DNA of 64,000 bases, from the NCBI GenBank assembly GCA_014896375.1, contig JADBKN010000051.1:124001-188000 (forward strand), written 5' to 3'. Source of the stretch: Bacillota bacterium. GTDB lineage: Bacteria; Bacillota; Sulfobacillia; RBS10-35; Bu92. A program made the position numbers and the translations under genes. Below are positions 37,948-47,499 of this stretch, one piece after another. Positions within the stretch are counted from its first letter, which is position 1; every line of letters starts with the position of its first letter. The notes beneath the pieces were generated by a model. It was given only the letters and a program-made list of their open reading frames with translations. It was not told the DNA's origin and made no database searches.

Positions 37948-38949
37948 CTACACGCGGCTGGCGAGGTCCAGCCGTCGCCGCAGGACCGCCAGCGTCGTCC
38001 GCGGCTCTTCCTCGGAGTGCCGAACCAGCGGCGGCTCCAGGTCGATGCCGGCGGCGAGCGCCGCGCGGAGCGCGACCGACGTGTCCTCGTACGCCGGGTA
38101 GGTCACAGCCGAAACGTCATAGAGCTGCACCTCAAGCAGCTCCCGCGTCACAACCCCCGTCTCGTCCTGGCGCCAGCGGTCCTTGATCGCCCGGAAAGCG
38201 AACGACATCTGGTTGACGTCGCCGCGGCGAACGAGCTCCATCACGTCCCGCGCCCAGGTGGTGTCGGGCGGCACGATTTCCACGCGCAGGCCGCGCTCGT
38301 CTTCCGCGAGCGTGAGCGTGCCGTTCGTCGTCCGCCCGAGGACGAGGTTCGGGTCGTGATTGAAGAGAGCCCGGACATCCGGGCTCTCCGAAAGCGTCTT
38401 CGTGAACGCCCCGCGGCGGATCACCTCGGTGAACATTCCGAGGTCCGTCGGGGAGTCGAAGACGGCCGCGTAGCCAACGAGCTTCGGCGGCGCGTCTGCG
38501 GCGCCGTCCGCGCGCAGTTCCAGCGTCGAAAGCGGCAGCGACCGCTGCTCGCGCGAGGCCGCCACGGGCGAGCTCGCGAGTTCCGGCGGCTCGATGCCGG
38601 CGTCCCGCAGGTGCGCAGCCAGGTGGTCGTAGACCGCCTGCCGATCCGCCCGCGGGATGTCGACGCCGCCGCGGGCGCCGTTGAGCGCCGCGATGGCCGC
38701 GCGGCAGGCGCGGATGTTGGCGGCGCCCACCTTGCCGCTCTCGTCGACCATGTGATGCGGCAGCTTCCAGGCCGACTTGGCGTCCGGGTAGCCGTCGCCA
38801 TTCGGATCGTCTGCCTTGTCGTCGTACCACGCAAAGCACTGCAGGTAGGCGCGCTCGCCGTTCTCATTCGGCAGCCGTGCCACCATCGCCGGCCCGTCCC
38901 AGGTCTCGTCCGTCGTCGCCGTGTGATGCACCTTGATCGCCGGCATCAC
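37948..38949 (-). CDS. Prohead protease with extra N-terminal domain
   Basis: C-terminal HK97 protease VGYAAVFDSPTDLGMFTEVIRRGAFTKTLSESPDVRALFNHDPNLVLGRT; N-terminal ~130 aa KSAWKLPHHMVDESGKVGAANIRACRAAIAALNGARGGVDIP. Confidence 0.85.
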   Translation of the reverse strand: MMPAIKVHHTATTDETWDGPAMVARLPNENGERAYLQCFAWYDDKADDPNGDGYPDAKSAWKLPHHMVDESGKVGAANIRACRAAIAALNGARGGVDIPRADRQAVYDHLAAHLRDAGIEPPELASSPVAASREQRSLPLSTLELRADGAADAPPKLVGYAAVFDSPTDLGMFTEVIRRGAFTKTLSESPDVRALFNHDPNLVLGRTTNGTLTLAEDERGLRVEIVPPDTTWARDVMELVRRGDVNQMSFAFRAIKDRWRQDETGVVTRELLEVQLYDVSAVTYPAYEDTSVALRAALAAGIDLEPPLVRHSEEEPRTTLAVLRRRLDLASRV

Positions 38950-38959
38950 GTCATCCCTC

Positions 38960-40981
38960 CTAGCCAGGTAGCAGCACGCAGTCGCAGCCCTCGTGAATCG
39001 GCGGGTGGCCGATGTGGGAGTGCGGCACCAGCGGCGAGTCCGTGCCAGGCGGCATCAGTTCCTGGCCGGCCTGCACGAACCACTCGTTGACTCCCACGCG
39101 CATCCCATCGAGATGCTGGCAGTAAGGGCAGCTCTCCCCGACCGCCGCCCAGCGGAGGGCCAGGATGCCGGCGGCCGCGTAGACCGCCTTGGCGATGGCG
39201 CCGTCCATCCGGACGACCTCGTGCTGGGCCTCGCGCGCCGGCTGCTGCTCGTCGAGCTGGTCCAGTTGCGCCTCCACCGCCTCCAGCGGGTCGGCCCCCT
39301 GCTCGTAGGCCTGCTCTACCGCCCCGCGCACGGCGCCGAGCACCTGGCCCGTGTGCCGGATCGGGTAGGCCTGCGTGTAGCCGGCAGCCGCCTGCGCGAT
39401 GCGGTCCGCGTCGGGCTCGTGGCCCACCTCGTCCGCCACGGCCCGCGCGATCTCATGCGCGTAGACCTGGTGGACCGGCTCCACCTGCCGGGCGACCCAG
39501 CCGCGGTGCTCGTCGGACGTCAGATAGCGGATCAGATCGGTCTCAAAGTCATGGCGAGCGCGGGACGCCAATGCCCTCCGGGCGAGCTTGCGGATCTCGC
39601 GGACCTCCTCGGAGATGATCCGCTTCGCGGACCGCTCAAAGGCGGGCGCGTAGGCGGACCGCAGCCGGCGCCGGATCTCGGCCGCGTGCTCATCTGCCGA
39701 CCGGGACTCAAGAAGCCGGGAGCGCCCCGCCGCCCCGCCGTCTCCGGCGGTCGAGTCCTGCGGAGGCGCTGGCGGAGCCGCGTGCGTGCCGGCCGGCACC
39801 ATGTTGAGCGGGACGAGGTACTCGTCGCCGCCGTCGATCGGGTCCATGTCCTCGAGCTCGCGGACGTCGTTAGCCGAGAACCAGCCCCATTGCCGGGCGA
39901 TCGCATAGGCGCGATAGCGACTCTCCGTATCGCCGCGCAGCAGGCCCTCGACCGAGAACCGCACGAAATACGTCCGTCGCTCGGCCTCGGTGAGAAGCCG
40001 CTGCTCGATGGCCTGCTCCCAACGCACGAGCCACGGGCGGACGGAGTGGACGACGAACTCGATGCTCTGCTGCTCGATATTGCTGAAGGTCGCCCGCTCC
40101 AGGTCGCCGAGCAGGTGCGGCGGGATGCGGAAGATGCGGGCGATCTCGGCCACCTGGAATTTTCGGGTCTCCAAGAACTGGGAGTCTTCCGGCGGGATGC
40201 CGATCTGCTGCCACTCGAGGCCTTCCTCGAGGATGGCCACCCGGTGCGCGCGGTCCGGGCCGCGGTGCAACGCCTCCCAGGACTCGCGCAGGTTGGCGCG
40301 GGCCTTATCGCTCAACGCCTGGGGGGCCTTCAGCGCCCCGCCGGGCATGCTCCCATTGCCGAAGAAGGAGGCGCCGAAACGTTCTGTCGCAAGCCCCAGC
40401 CCGATGGCCTCCCGGGCCATGCGAATCGGCGAGTAGCCGATGACGCCGTCTCCCGACAGGCCGCGGATATGCAGCACCTCGCCGAGGACTAGCTCCTGGC
40501 CGCGCTGGTCGCGGTACGTGTAGCTCAGCGTCCGACCGTCCGGCCCGACGATGACACGCACGCGGTCGGGCCGGAGAGGCCAGAGCTCTAGCACTCGGCC
40601 GGCACGGTCCCGCACGACCTCGGCATAGGCGTTGCCCCATAGCAGGAGGTGGCCCATCATCACCTCGCGCAGCTCGAAGCTCGTCATCACCGGGTTCGGC
40701 CTGCTGTGGAGCACGTCGTACAGCGGATGGTCGGTCGCCCGCACCTTGGACCGGCCGTCCTGGCGATAGACGTGGAGCGGGAGGCTGGCCACTGTCTCGG
40801 CGAGGACGCGGATGGCGGCATAGACCGCGGAGTACGTGAGCGCCGTCTGCTCGTTGACCGTGACCCCGGACGCCGCCGGCTCGCCGCCGAGCAGCCACTC
40901 CCGAAGGGCCGAGTCCGGCTGCGCGAGCGACGACCGCCGCCCGATCAGGGACGCAAGCGTCTGCCAGATCGCCATCCTCAC
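38960..40981 (-). CDS. Portal protein fused to MuF-like minor head domain
   Basis: N-terminal HK97 portal (ALTYSAVYAAIRVLAETVASLPLHVYR) and C-terminal ALRWAAVGESCPYCQHLDGMRV...HPPIHEGCDCVLLPG. Confidence 0.85.
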   Translation of the reverse strand: MRMAIWQTLASLIGRRSSLAQPDSALREWLLGGEPAASGVTVNEQTALTYSAVYAAIRVLAETVASLPLHVYRQDGRSKVRATDHPLYDVLHSRPNPVMTSFELREVMMGHLLLWGNAYAEVVRDRAGRVLELWPLRPDRVRVIVGPDGRTLSYTYRDQRGQELVLGEVLHIRGLSGDGVIGYSPIRMAREAIGLGLATERFGASFFGNGSMPGGALKAPQALSDKARANLRESWEALHRGPDRAHRVAILEEGLEWQQIGIPPEDSQFLETRKFQVAEIARIFRIPPHLLGDLERATFSNIEQQSIEFVVHSVRPWLVRWEQAIEQRLLTEAERRTYFVRFSVEGLLRGDTESRYRAYAIARQWGWFSANDVRELEDMDPIDGGDEYLVPLNMVPAGTHAAPPAPPQDSTAGDGGAAGRSRLLESRSADEHAAEIRRRLRSAYAPAFERSAKRIISEEVREIRKLARRALASRARHDFETDLIRYLTSDEHRGWVARQVEPVHQVYAHEIARAVADEVGHEPDADRIAQAAAGYTQAYPIRHTGQVLGAVRGAVEQAYEQGADPLEAVEAQLDQLDEQQPAREAQHEVVRMDGAIAKAVYAAAGILALRWAAVGESCPYCQHLDGMRVGVNEWFVQAGQELMPPGTDSPLVPHSHIGHPPIHEGCDCVLLPG

Positions 40982-40989
40982 CGCTCCCG

Positions 40990-43563
40990 TCAGATCGTCA
41001 GAATGCCGCGCTCCTCGTACACGCTGCGCTTCGGCTGCTCGTGCCGCATGGCGCGGTCGAGGGCCATGATGAGCGCCACCATACCGTCGATGCGGCCGCT
41101 CGACTTGGCCTTGTTCGGCTTGATGTTGCCGGCCGGGTCTTGCGCCACGACCATCGAGTCCGCCTGCCAGCGCAGGACCGGGTTGCCGCCGTGACGGAGC
41201 AGCCCGCCCACCACGAGGCGCATGAGCTCCTTCGTCGGGGCCGAGAGCGTCGCGAAGCCCTGCCGGACCTGCACGACGGTGAAGCCGTCGTCCTGGAGCT
41301 GCAGGGCCAGCTGCGTCGCGTTCCAGGGGTCGTAGGCGACCTCCACGACCTTGTAGCGCTGGGCGTCCCGGTGAAGCTGCTCCCGGACGGCCTGGTAGTC
41401 GATGACGTTGCCCTCGGTCAGCCGGATGAAGCCCTCACGCGCCCACGTCGAGTACGGCACGCGGTCGCGCTGCTCGCGCTCGCGGAGGCCCTCCTTCGGC
41501 AGGAAGAACCGCGGCAGCACCGCGTAGGGCTCGCCGTCGGCCTGCGGCGGGAAGAGCAGCGCCATCGCCGTGAGGTCGGTCGTCGTCGAGAGGTCGAGGC
41601 CGACAAAGCACGGCCGGCCGGAGAGCGACTCCTCGGCGATGATGCCGGCCGTGGCGTCCCACGCCGCGAGGTCGAGCCAGCGGCTCTCCTGCTGGGTCCA
41701 CTGGTTCAGGTGCAGGCGCCGGAAAGTGTTCTGGTAGGCCGGCACCTCTTTGGCTCGCTTGGCTTCCTGCTCAAGGTAGTCGAGCTTGACCGTCTGGCCG
41801 AGGCCCGGGTTCGCCTTCGCCCACACGGCCGGGTCGGTCCAGTCGTCGTCCTCGTCGGCAGCGGCGATGAACGCGAAAAAGGACGGGTCGTCGATGATCC
41901 CGTCCATGACCTTGCGCGCGTACTCGTGCTGCTCCCAGCAGATGCTGTTGCGGTCGTAGCCGGCCGTCGTGATCGCCACCACGAGGGGCTGCTCCCGAGC
42001 GCCCGTCGCCGTCGTCAGGACGTCCCACAGCTCGCGGTTCGGCTGGGCATGCAGCTCGTCGAAGATCACACCGTGCGCGTTCAGCCCGTGCTTTGTGGGG
42101 GCATCGGCGGACAGCACCTTGTAGGAGCTGCCCGTCTTCGGCACGACGATCGACCGCTTGTAGACCTCGCACCGCTTCCGAAGCGCCGGCGACGCCAGCA
42201 CCATCTGCTTCGCCGTCTCGAACACGATGGCGGCCTGCTCGCGGTCGGCCGCGGCCGAGTAGATCTCGGCGCCGGGTTCGTTGTCCGCAAAGAGCAGGTA
42301 CAGCGCGATGCCGGCGGACAATGTGCTGTTATGGGTGGGGATGAACCCGCGACCAGCCAGGTACATGCCATCGGCCCGCGCCACCTGAATGCAGCGCGTC
42401 GGCACGCTCGGCACGCGGCGGACGTCGACAACCTGAATGGTCAACGATCGCGCCGTAGCTCCGGTGCGCGGCAGAAGCCTGGATGCCTTGCGCTGCAGCC
42501 GGAACGGCGCGCGGTCGGCTGTCGCATTCCACGACAGCCGGTACTTGACGCCGCAGTCCCGGCCGTTCAGCGTCGCACGGCCCTTTCGCAAGGTGGCTTT
42601 CCAGCCGAGGGATCTCACGAGCTGCAGGGCGTCCAGCGCCAGCCTCTCATTCGTGGTGGTGAGCTCGCAGCGCGGGATGCCTGATCCGCGAATGACGCAG
42701 CCGTCGGTATCCATCAGCCCGCGCAGGAGCTCCATACGTTGCTCCTCAGACGCGAGCAGATACGCCTCTGGGATATGCTTGTTCCCAAGCACGCCCAGCT
42801 CGCGCAGCGCCCGCCTCAGCCCGCCGTTGACGGCATACTGGTACTTCCCAATGGGCCGAACATCATACCGGGCCGCGAATGCCTCCACGACCTCCGGGTC
42901 CGCGCTCGTCATGCGCGCGGCACTCGTGTCTCCGTCGCCCAGCCATGCCCCGAGCAGGTATGGATCGATCGGCAGCTCCCGCTCCGGTAGCCGCAACGGA
43001 GCTGGAACCCGCACACTGTAGCGCCGCTCATTGTGCGTAGGACGGTTGCCGATGTGGAAATTGCCCGCCATGGTCTTCGTATCGACGATCACGACGCGCT
43101 CCCTGTAGCGGTCGTGGACCGCCCACAGGTGGTCGGCATCGGCCGTGATCACCTGGCCATCCGAGAACACCACCTCATAGCAGTCGTGACCCGTGAAGAC
43201 CTCGGAAACGGCAATGACGCGCGTCGGTAGCCCGTCAGGCCCGTACACCTCATCGCCTACGCGGATGTCGCCCATCTGCACCCACCCGCGGGCTGTCAAG
43301 ATGGGCGTATCCACGGCCAGCGCTTTCCCGTTCTTGCGCGGGACCTCGATGTAGGCGCGCCGATACCGCCGTGTGCCGTCCTTGCGCTTCCATCCGAACA
43401 GCGGCCGGATGATCTGGTCGCGCTGCCAGTCCATGAGCTCGAACCTGGCGCCGGCCCAGCGGCCCTTCGTGTGGCGGAGAAACCGCTCGAAGAACTCCAC
43501 CACGCGGTCGGCCGCCGCCTCGTCGAACCAGAACTCAGCCGCCGAAGAAGTCATCTCCGTCAT
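40990..43563 (-). CDS. Terminase large subunit (interrupted by intein)
   Basis: Exteins join as YIEVPRKNGK|STLSAGIALYLLFADNEPGAEIYSAAADREQA; HGVIFDELHAQPN; FVGLDLSTTTDLTAM. Confidence 0.93.
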   Translation of the reverse strand: MTEMTSSAAEFWFDEAAADRVVEFFERFLRHTKGRWAGARFELMDWQRDQIIRPLFGWKRKDGTRRYRRAYIEVPRKNGKALAVDTPILTARGWVQMGDIRVGDEVYGPDGLPTRVIAVSEVFTGHDCYEVVFSDGQVITADADHLWAVHDRYRERVVIVDTKTMAGNFHIGNRPTHNERRYSVRVPAPLRLPERELPIDPYLLGAWLGDGDTSAARMTSADPEVVEAFAARYDVRPIGKYQYAVNGGLRRALRELGVLGNKHIPEAYLLASEEQRMELLRGLMDTDGCVIRGSGIPRCELTTTNERLALDALQLVRSLGWKATLRKGRATLNGRDCGVKYRLSWNATADRAPFRLQRKASRLLPRTGATARSLTIQVVDVRRVPSVPTRCIQVARADGMYLAGRGFIPTHNSTLSAGIALYLLFADNEPGAEIYSAAADREQAAIVFETAKQMVLASPALRKRCEVYKRSIVVPKTGSSYKVLSADAPTKHGLNAHGVIFDELHAQPNRELWDVLTTATGAREQPLVVAITTAGYDRNSICWEQHEYARKVMDGIIDDPSFFAFIAAADEDDDWTDPAVWAKANPGLGQTVKLDYLEQEAKRAKEVPAYQNTFRRLHLNQWTQQESRWLDLAAWDATAGIIAEESLSGRPCFVGLDLSTTTDLTAMALLFPPQADGEPYAVLPRFFLPKEGLREREQRDRVPYSTWAREGFIRLTEGNVIDYQAVREQLHRDAQRYKVVEVAYDPWNATQLALQLQDDGFTVVQVRQGFATLSAPTKELMRLVVGGLLRHGGNPVLRWQADSMVVAQDPAGNIKPNKAKSSGRIDGMVALIMALDRAMRHEQPKRSVYEERGILTI
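42328..43323 (-). mobile_element. Intein (332 aa) with LAGLIDADG-type homing endonuclease in terminase Walker A; class 3-like
   Basis: Starts ALAVDTPILTARGW (Ala1), ADADHLW, endonuclease YLLGAWLGDGD and LLRGLMDTDG, ends RCIQVARADGMYLAGRGFIPTHN followed by Ser+1. Confidence 0.92.
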
Positions 43564-43999
43564 CCTTCTCGTCCGGCAGGCTCAGACGCGCCCTGGCGGC
43601 CGGCGACAGGCCGAATTCCGCGACGTACTGGCGGAACGCCGCCGAGTGGTCGCGGACGATCTGGCTGGCGGGATGCTTCCGCGTCACGCCCTGCTCGTCG
43701 ACGCTGAGGATGCCGTCCTTCTTGATCCGGCGCGCGGCTTTCACGGCCAGGACGTAGTGCGTCAGAAGCATGGCGAAGGCCGGGCCGTCGACGGCAGTCA
43801 AAAGGCCCAGGCGCTCAAGCTCTGGGCCGATCTCCTTCCAGAGGGCTCGCGCCTCCCGCTCAAGCCAGGGCGGCGGATCAGGAGCAACTGGCTTGGGCTT
43901 TGGCTCGTTCGCCGGTAGGGGCCGCTTGCCCGGATTGCCGGCCAGGACCTTCAGATGCGTCGGTTTCGGCTTCCGTCCCGGCGTCGCCATCGCCCTCAC
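43535..43999 (-). CDS. Terminase small subunit, P27 family
   Basis: GRKPKPTHLKVLAGNPGKRPLPANEPKP..PPPWLEREARALWKEI. Confidence 0.9.
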   Translation of the reverse strand: MRAMATPGRKPKPTHLKVLAGNPGKRPLPANEPKPKPVAPDPPPWLEREARALWKEIGPELERLGLLTAVDGPAFAMLLTHYVLAVKAARRIKKDGILSVDEQGVTRKHPASQIVRDHSAAFRQYVAEFGLSPAARARLSLPDEKDDGDDFFGG

Positions 44000-44092
44000 C
44001 TCCCTCGTGGGAAAACGAAGTCATTTCGCGGCCGCGTTTTCGAGGCCGCGCGCCCGGTCCCGGGGCATCAGGCGGCAGAGATTTGACCCGCC

Positions 44093-44458
44093 CTACCCCT
44101 CGCGGCCAAAGCCCCCATCCTCTCGCGCGGTTTTCTCGCTGTGGTGCCTGTGGCACAACGGCTGCAGATTGTCCAGCACGTCCGTGCCTCCTCGGCTCCT
44201 CGGCACGATGTGGTCCACGTCGGTCGCCGGCGTCACACGTCCTTCAACCGCACAAGCTCGACATAGCGGCTCCCGAGCCAGGACCATCGCCCGTAGCCGT
44301 CGCCACCGCGCGTCATAGCCGCGACTCGCCGCCGACCCGCGCTCGCGGTCATACCGCCGCCGCTCCGCCCGCGCGTGCTCAGCGCAGTACCGCTGTCCCG
44401 CCGGCACCAGCGCCGGGCACCCAGGCTGCGCGCACGGCGTCGGCGGTCGCGTCGGCAT
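44093..44458 (-). CDS. HNH endonuclease
   Basis: CRACAVEGRVTPATDVDHIVPRSRGGTDVLDNLQPLCHRHHSEKT. Confidence 0.9.
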   Translation of the reverse strand: MPTRPPTPCAQPGCPALVPAGQRYCAEHARAERRRYDRERGSAASRGYDARWRRLRAMVLAREPLCRACAVEGRVTPATDVDHIVPRSRGGTDVLDNLQPLCHRHHSEKTAREDGGFGREG

Positions 44459-44638
44459 GCCGTCCACCTCCGGCCCTTCGGGCCTACGCCCACCCGCCAC
44501 CCAATACGCCCCACATGATCGTCCGCGTGGATATGTGGCATGCATCCGTCAGCGCTGCTGCGTCCGGGCGGCTCATGGCGGAACTGCCGCTTAGCGGTCG
44601 AGCCCGCCTCCTCCGTACGACCCGAGTGGCCAGCCGCA

Positions 44639-45181
44639 TCAGGTATTGCATGCTTGTGCGAGTTCCTCTTGGAGGCGCGCTCGCCGCTTCAGCGCGTGAG
44701 CCAGCTTCCTCTGGATCCTCTCCTCGGTCAAATCACGGCGCCACACGTAGACGATGACGACGCCATGCTCCAAGGCGATCCGGTGCTTGACCTTGTCGCG
44801 CTCCTGCTGCGCCTTGAACGCCTTCGCATGCCGGTGGTAGCGCCTTTTGGCATGCTGAGCTCCTTGGTACTCGAAGGCGATGCCGAGGTCCGGATAGTAT
44901 CGATCGAGTTCCAGGTGATAGCCCGTCGCCGGGTTGCGCAGCCAAGGAGGGCGGCAATTGTCGAACTTCCGCTCTCCTGGGAGCAGCTTGTCGAGGATCT
45001 CCTTCATCCGCTGCTCATGGGCCGACCTGTCAGCGCCCTTGCGGGCCATGTTCGGCTCGATGCGTAAGAGCTCGCCGGTCTCCAGGCTGTAGACCATCAC
45101 ATCGCTACATGACCTGTCATAGCGGCGCTTCAGCATCTTGCCGGGTCGTTCGCGCCCGTAGGCGTAGCGGATTCTCCCCAT
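44639..45181 (-). CDS. Vsr/PD-(D/E)XK-like endonuclease, probably a free-standing homing-type nuclease
   Basis: LELDRYYPDLGIAFEYQGAQHAKRR...QQERDKVKHRIALEHGVVIVYVWRRDLTEERI. Confidence 0.6.
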   Translation of the reverse strand: MGRIRYAYGRERPGKMLKRRYDRSCSDVMVYSLETGELLRIEPNMARKGADRSAHEQRMKEILDKLLPGERKFDNCRPPWLRNPATGYHLELDRYYPDLGIAFEYQGAQHAKRRYHRHAKAFKAQQERDKVKHRIALEHGVVIVYVWRRDLTEERIQRKLAHALKRRARLQEELAQACNT

Positions 45182-45280
45182 CGCGGCGCAGCCCCCACCT
45201 CGCAACGCTTGTGCGCCAGCCCCCACCCTGGCTCACGGCGCAGTCACCCTCCCGGCTCACAGCCGGGCACACCAACGAAG

Positions 45281-45625
45281 TCAGCGGTCGCCCGCTTCCT
45301 CGTCGAAACAGGCGGCCAGCAGGTAGCAGTAGTTGATGACGTCGGCGATCCTCTGCTTGAGCCCCTCGCCGCCGCTCGGGGTCGTCCAATCCCAGACGTA
45401 CCGCCCGGTGTTGGCGGCCTGGACGAGCGACTGCACGTGCTTGAGGAGATAGCTCATCGCCACCTGCGACATGCGGCGCTCCTCCATGGCCGCCACCTGG
45501 CGGAAGTTGCGAAGCCGGTCGTCCGACCCAGGCGCGTACTCCTGGCGCTTCGCGAGCAGGATCGCCGTCGAGTGTTCCGTCAGTTCCTTGGCGAGGGCGT
45601 CGAAGCGTTCCGGCGAGTAGCTCAT
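45281..45625 (-). CDS. DUF1599/Nmad1-like phage protein
   Basis: LAKRQEYAPGSDDRLRNFRQVAAM...QRIADVINYCYLLAACFDEE. Confidence 0.5.
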   Translation of the reverse strand: MSYSPERFDALAKELTEHSTAILLAKRQEYAPGSDDRLRNFRQVAAMEERRMSQVAMSYLLKHVQSLVQAANTGRYVWDWTTPSGGEGLKQRIADVINYCYLLAACFDEEAGDR

Positions 45626-46863
45626 GCCGTCGCCTCCCTCGGCACGTCCAGATACAGCCACGTCGCCATCGTCACACCCTTGCGCGGGTGCACTGATAGG
45701 AGCGCCTGGCACGGCCTCGTTGCCCGGTGCTTGCTGCCCGCGACGAAGGGCGTCGTCGGGGCGAAGGAGCCGTTGCCCACAACCCAGGAGCCGTATCCGC
45801 TCGGCAGCATGTACGGCCGGTGGTAGTGCCCGAGCGCGAGGAGAAGGTAGTCACCCTCAAGATCCCGGTAAGCGGCCGCGGCGCGGTCGATGCCGTAGTA
45901 GGCGATGCCTCCCCAGGACGCCCCGCCGCGCAACGAGCTCCCATGCTCGAACAGGATGCGATGCCCCATGACCTCGGTCGACGCCCAATACGACTCGTGG
46001 TTGTGCAGCTCCACGCGCCCGGCGTCGATCGCAGGCCTGAGGATGGCCCGGGCGAACTCGCCGGCCAGCCAGTCGTAGGAGTCGGCCGGGTCAAGCTCAG
46101 CGAGCCCGGCGACACCGGCCTTCGGGCTCGTCCTCCCGTGGTTTCCAGGGACGCGGTGGATGGTGATGTGCTCGAAGGCCTGCAGCAGCGTCTGCACGAG
46201 CCCGGCGAGCAGCCGCCCGACCTCCGCCGTCTGCTGCGCGACGAGGGGGTCCACTTGCCGGTGCTGGCTCGTGTGCATGTTGTCACCCTCGACGTCGTCG
46301 CCGAGGTCGAGGATCACGAGATGCCGCCAGGGCATGGACCGGCGCCGGAGGTCCCAGATGCGGAGCACCGCATGAGCCAGGCGCTCGAATTGGGCCTCGA
46401 CGACCGTAGCCGTCTGCGTCCAGCCGGCGTTGATGCGGGCCGGCGTGTGCTGGCCATAGTGGATGTCGCTGAGCACCAGGACGGCCGTCTCCTCATCGCC
46501 GGGCCCGCAGTCCCTGGCCTCGCGCCAGAGTGGCGGAGGCTCGATGGTGAGGGCGGCCTCGCGGATGGCATCCCGCCACTCCTCGATGACCGCGCGGCGC
46601 TCGACGAGGCGCCGGAGTTCTTCGGCTTCCGCCTTCCGCCGGGCGCGCTCACGCTCGGCGGCCACCGCGTCCGACGGGGCCGGAGCGGATGTCGCCGCCG
46701 GGACGGTGCCCATGCGGTCGAGCGCCACCAGGGCGTGCCGCACCATGTGGCGGGAGACGTGCCGGCCGAACTCGGCCGAGAGCGTGGCAGCCATCTTGCG
46801 GTAGCCGTAGCCGCGAGAGCGCATGTCCCGCAGCCGCGCCACCATCTCCGGCGTCCAGTCCAC
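45622..46863 (-). CDS. Calcineurin-like metallophosphoesterase with N-terminal HTH-like region
   Basis: VLVLSDIHYGQHTP, LDLGDDVEGDN, RVPGNHGR; N-terminal MVARLRDMRSRGYGYRKMAATLSAEFG. Confidence 0.8.
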   Translation of the reverse strand: MDWTPEMVARLRDMRSRGYGYRKMAATLSAEFGRHVSRHMVRHALVALDRMGTVPAATSAPAPSDAVAAERERARRKAEAEELRRLVERRAVIEEWRDAIREAALTIEPPPLWREARDCGPGDEETAVLVLSDIHYGQHTPARINAGWTQTATVVEAQFERLAHAVLRIWDLRRRSMPWRHLVILDLGDDVEGDNMHTSQHRQVDPLVAQQTAEVGRLLAGLVQTLLQAFEHITIHRVPGNHGRTSPKAGVAGLAELDPADSYDWLAGEFARAILRPAIDAGRVELHNHESYWASTEVMGHRILFEHGSSLRGGASWGGIAYYGIDRAAAAYRDLEGDYLLLALGHYHRPYMLPSGYGSWVVGNGSFAPTTPFVAGSKHRATRPCQALLSVHPRKGVTMATWLYLDVPREATA

Positions 46864-47010
46864 GCGGCCACCTCCCGGCCAGCAAAGTCAAGAGCCCCGC
46901 GACTCCTGGCCGCGGGGCTCCGAACGCCCGTTCGCTGATCCCTCTGATTAGCATGGTACACGGCCAAAACACGGTGTCAACGTTCATTTTGTTCATTTCG
47001 TTCACCTTGT

Positions 47011-47499
47011 TCACGCCGTCTCCACTTTGTCCGCCCTGAGAACCCCGCCTGGGTCTGCATACGTCTGGATGCCCGCGTCCCGCAGGGCTCGCAGCGTCAC
47101 CCGACAGATCTGCATACGCCTGTGGTAAAGCGCGGTGCGTGAGATCCCGAGAGCCGCGCGAGCCTCAGGCCAGCCCCAGTAGTACGCCTCCAGCACCTTG
47201 CGGTGCGCTTCGTCGAGGGACTTGTACGCGGTTTCGATGGCCCGAACGAGGGGCTCCAGGCGCTGATACTCACGGTACTGCGGAGACGACCACAGCTGCT
47301 GCACTGCGACGGGGACGTGATCGGAGATGTGGTTGGTCCCGCTCGCCCGCGGCTGGTCGCCGTCTGGCCAGGGTAACGCGCGGGCGGCAAGCCCCAGCCT
47401 TAGGTCGTCGATCTCCGCGCGGAGTTGCGCGAGCCGTGCGGCGTTGTCCGGGTACGCGCGCAGGTCCGCCTCCACGGCCTTACGCTGCGCGTCGGTCAT
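47011..47499 (-). CDS. ArpU/RinA-like phage late transcriptional regulator
   Basis: Sigma-like C-terminus AHRKVLEAYYWGWPEARAALGISRTALYHRRMQICRVTLRAL. Confidence 0.6.
   Translation of the reverse strand: MTDAQRKAVEADLRAYPDNAARLAQLRAEIDDLRLGLAARALPWPDGDQPRASGTNHISDHVPVAVQQLWSSPQYREYQRLEPLVRAIETAYKSLDEAHRKVLEAYYWGWPEARAALGISRTALYHRRMQICRVTLRALRDAGIQTYADPGGVLRADKVETA

Noticed and set aside
38993-40492. 499-aa plus-strand ORF over the portal gene
   Set aside because: Antisense shadow of the portal-MuF ORF.
41041-42684. 547-aa plus-strand ORF over the terminase
   Set aside because: Antisense to terminase/intein coding sequence, Arg/His/Gly-rich.
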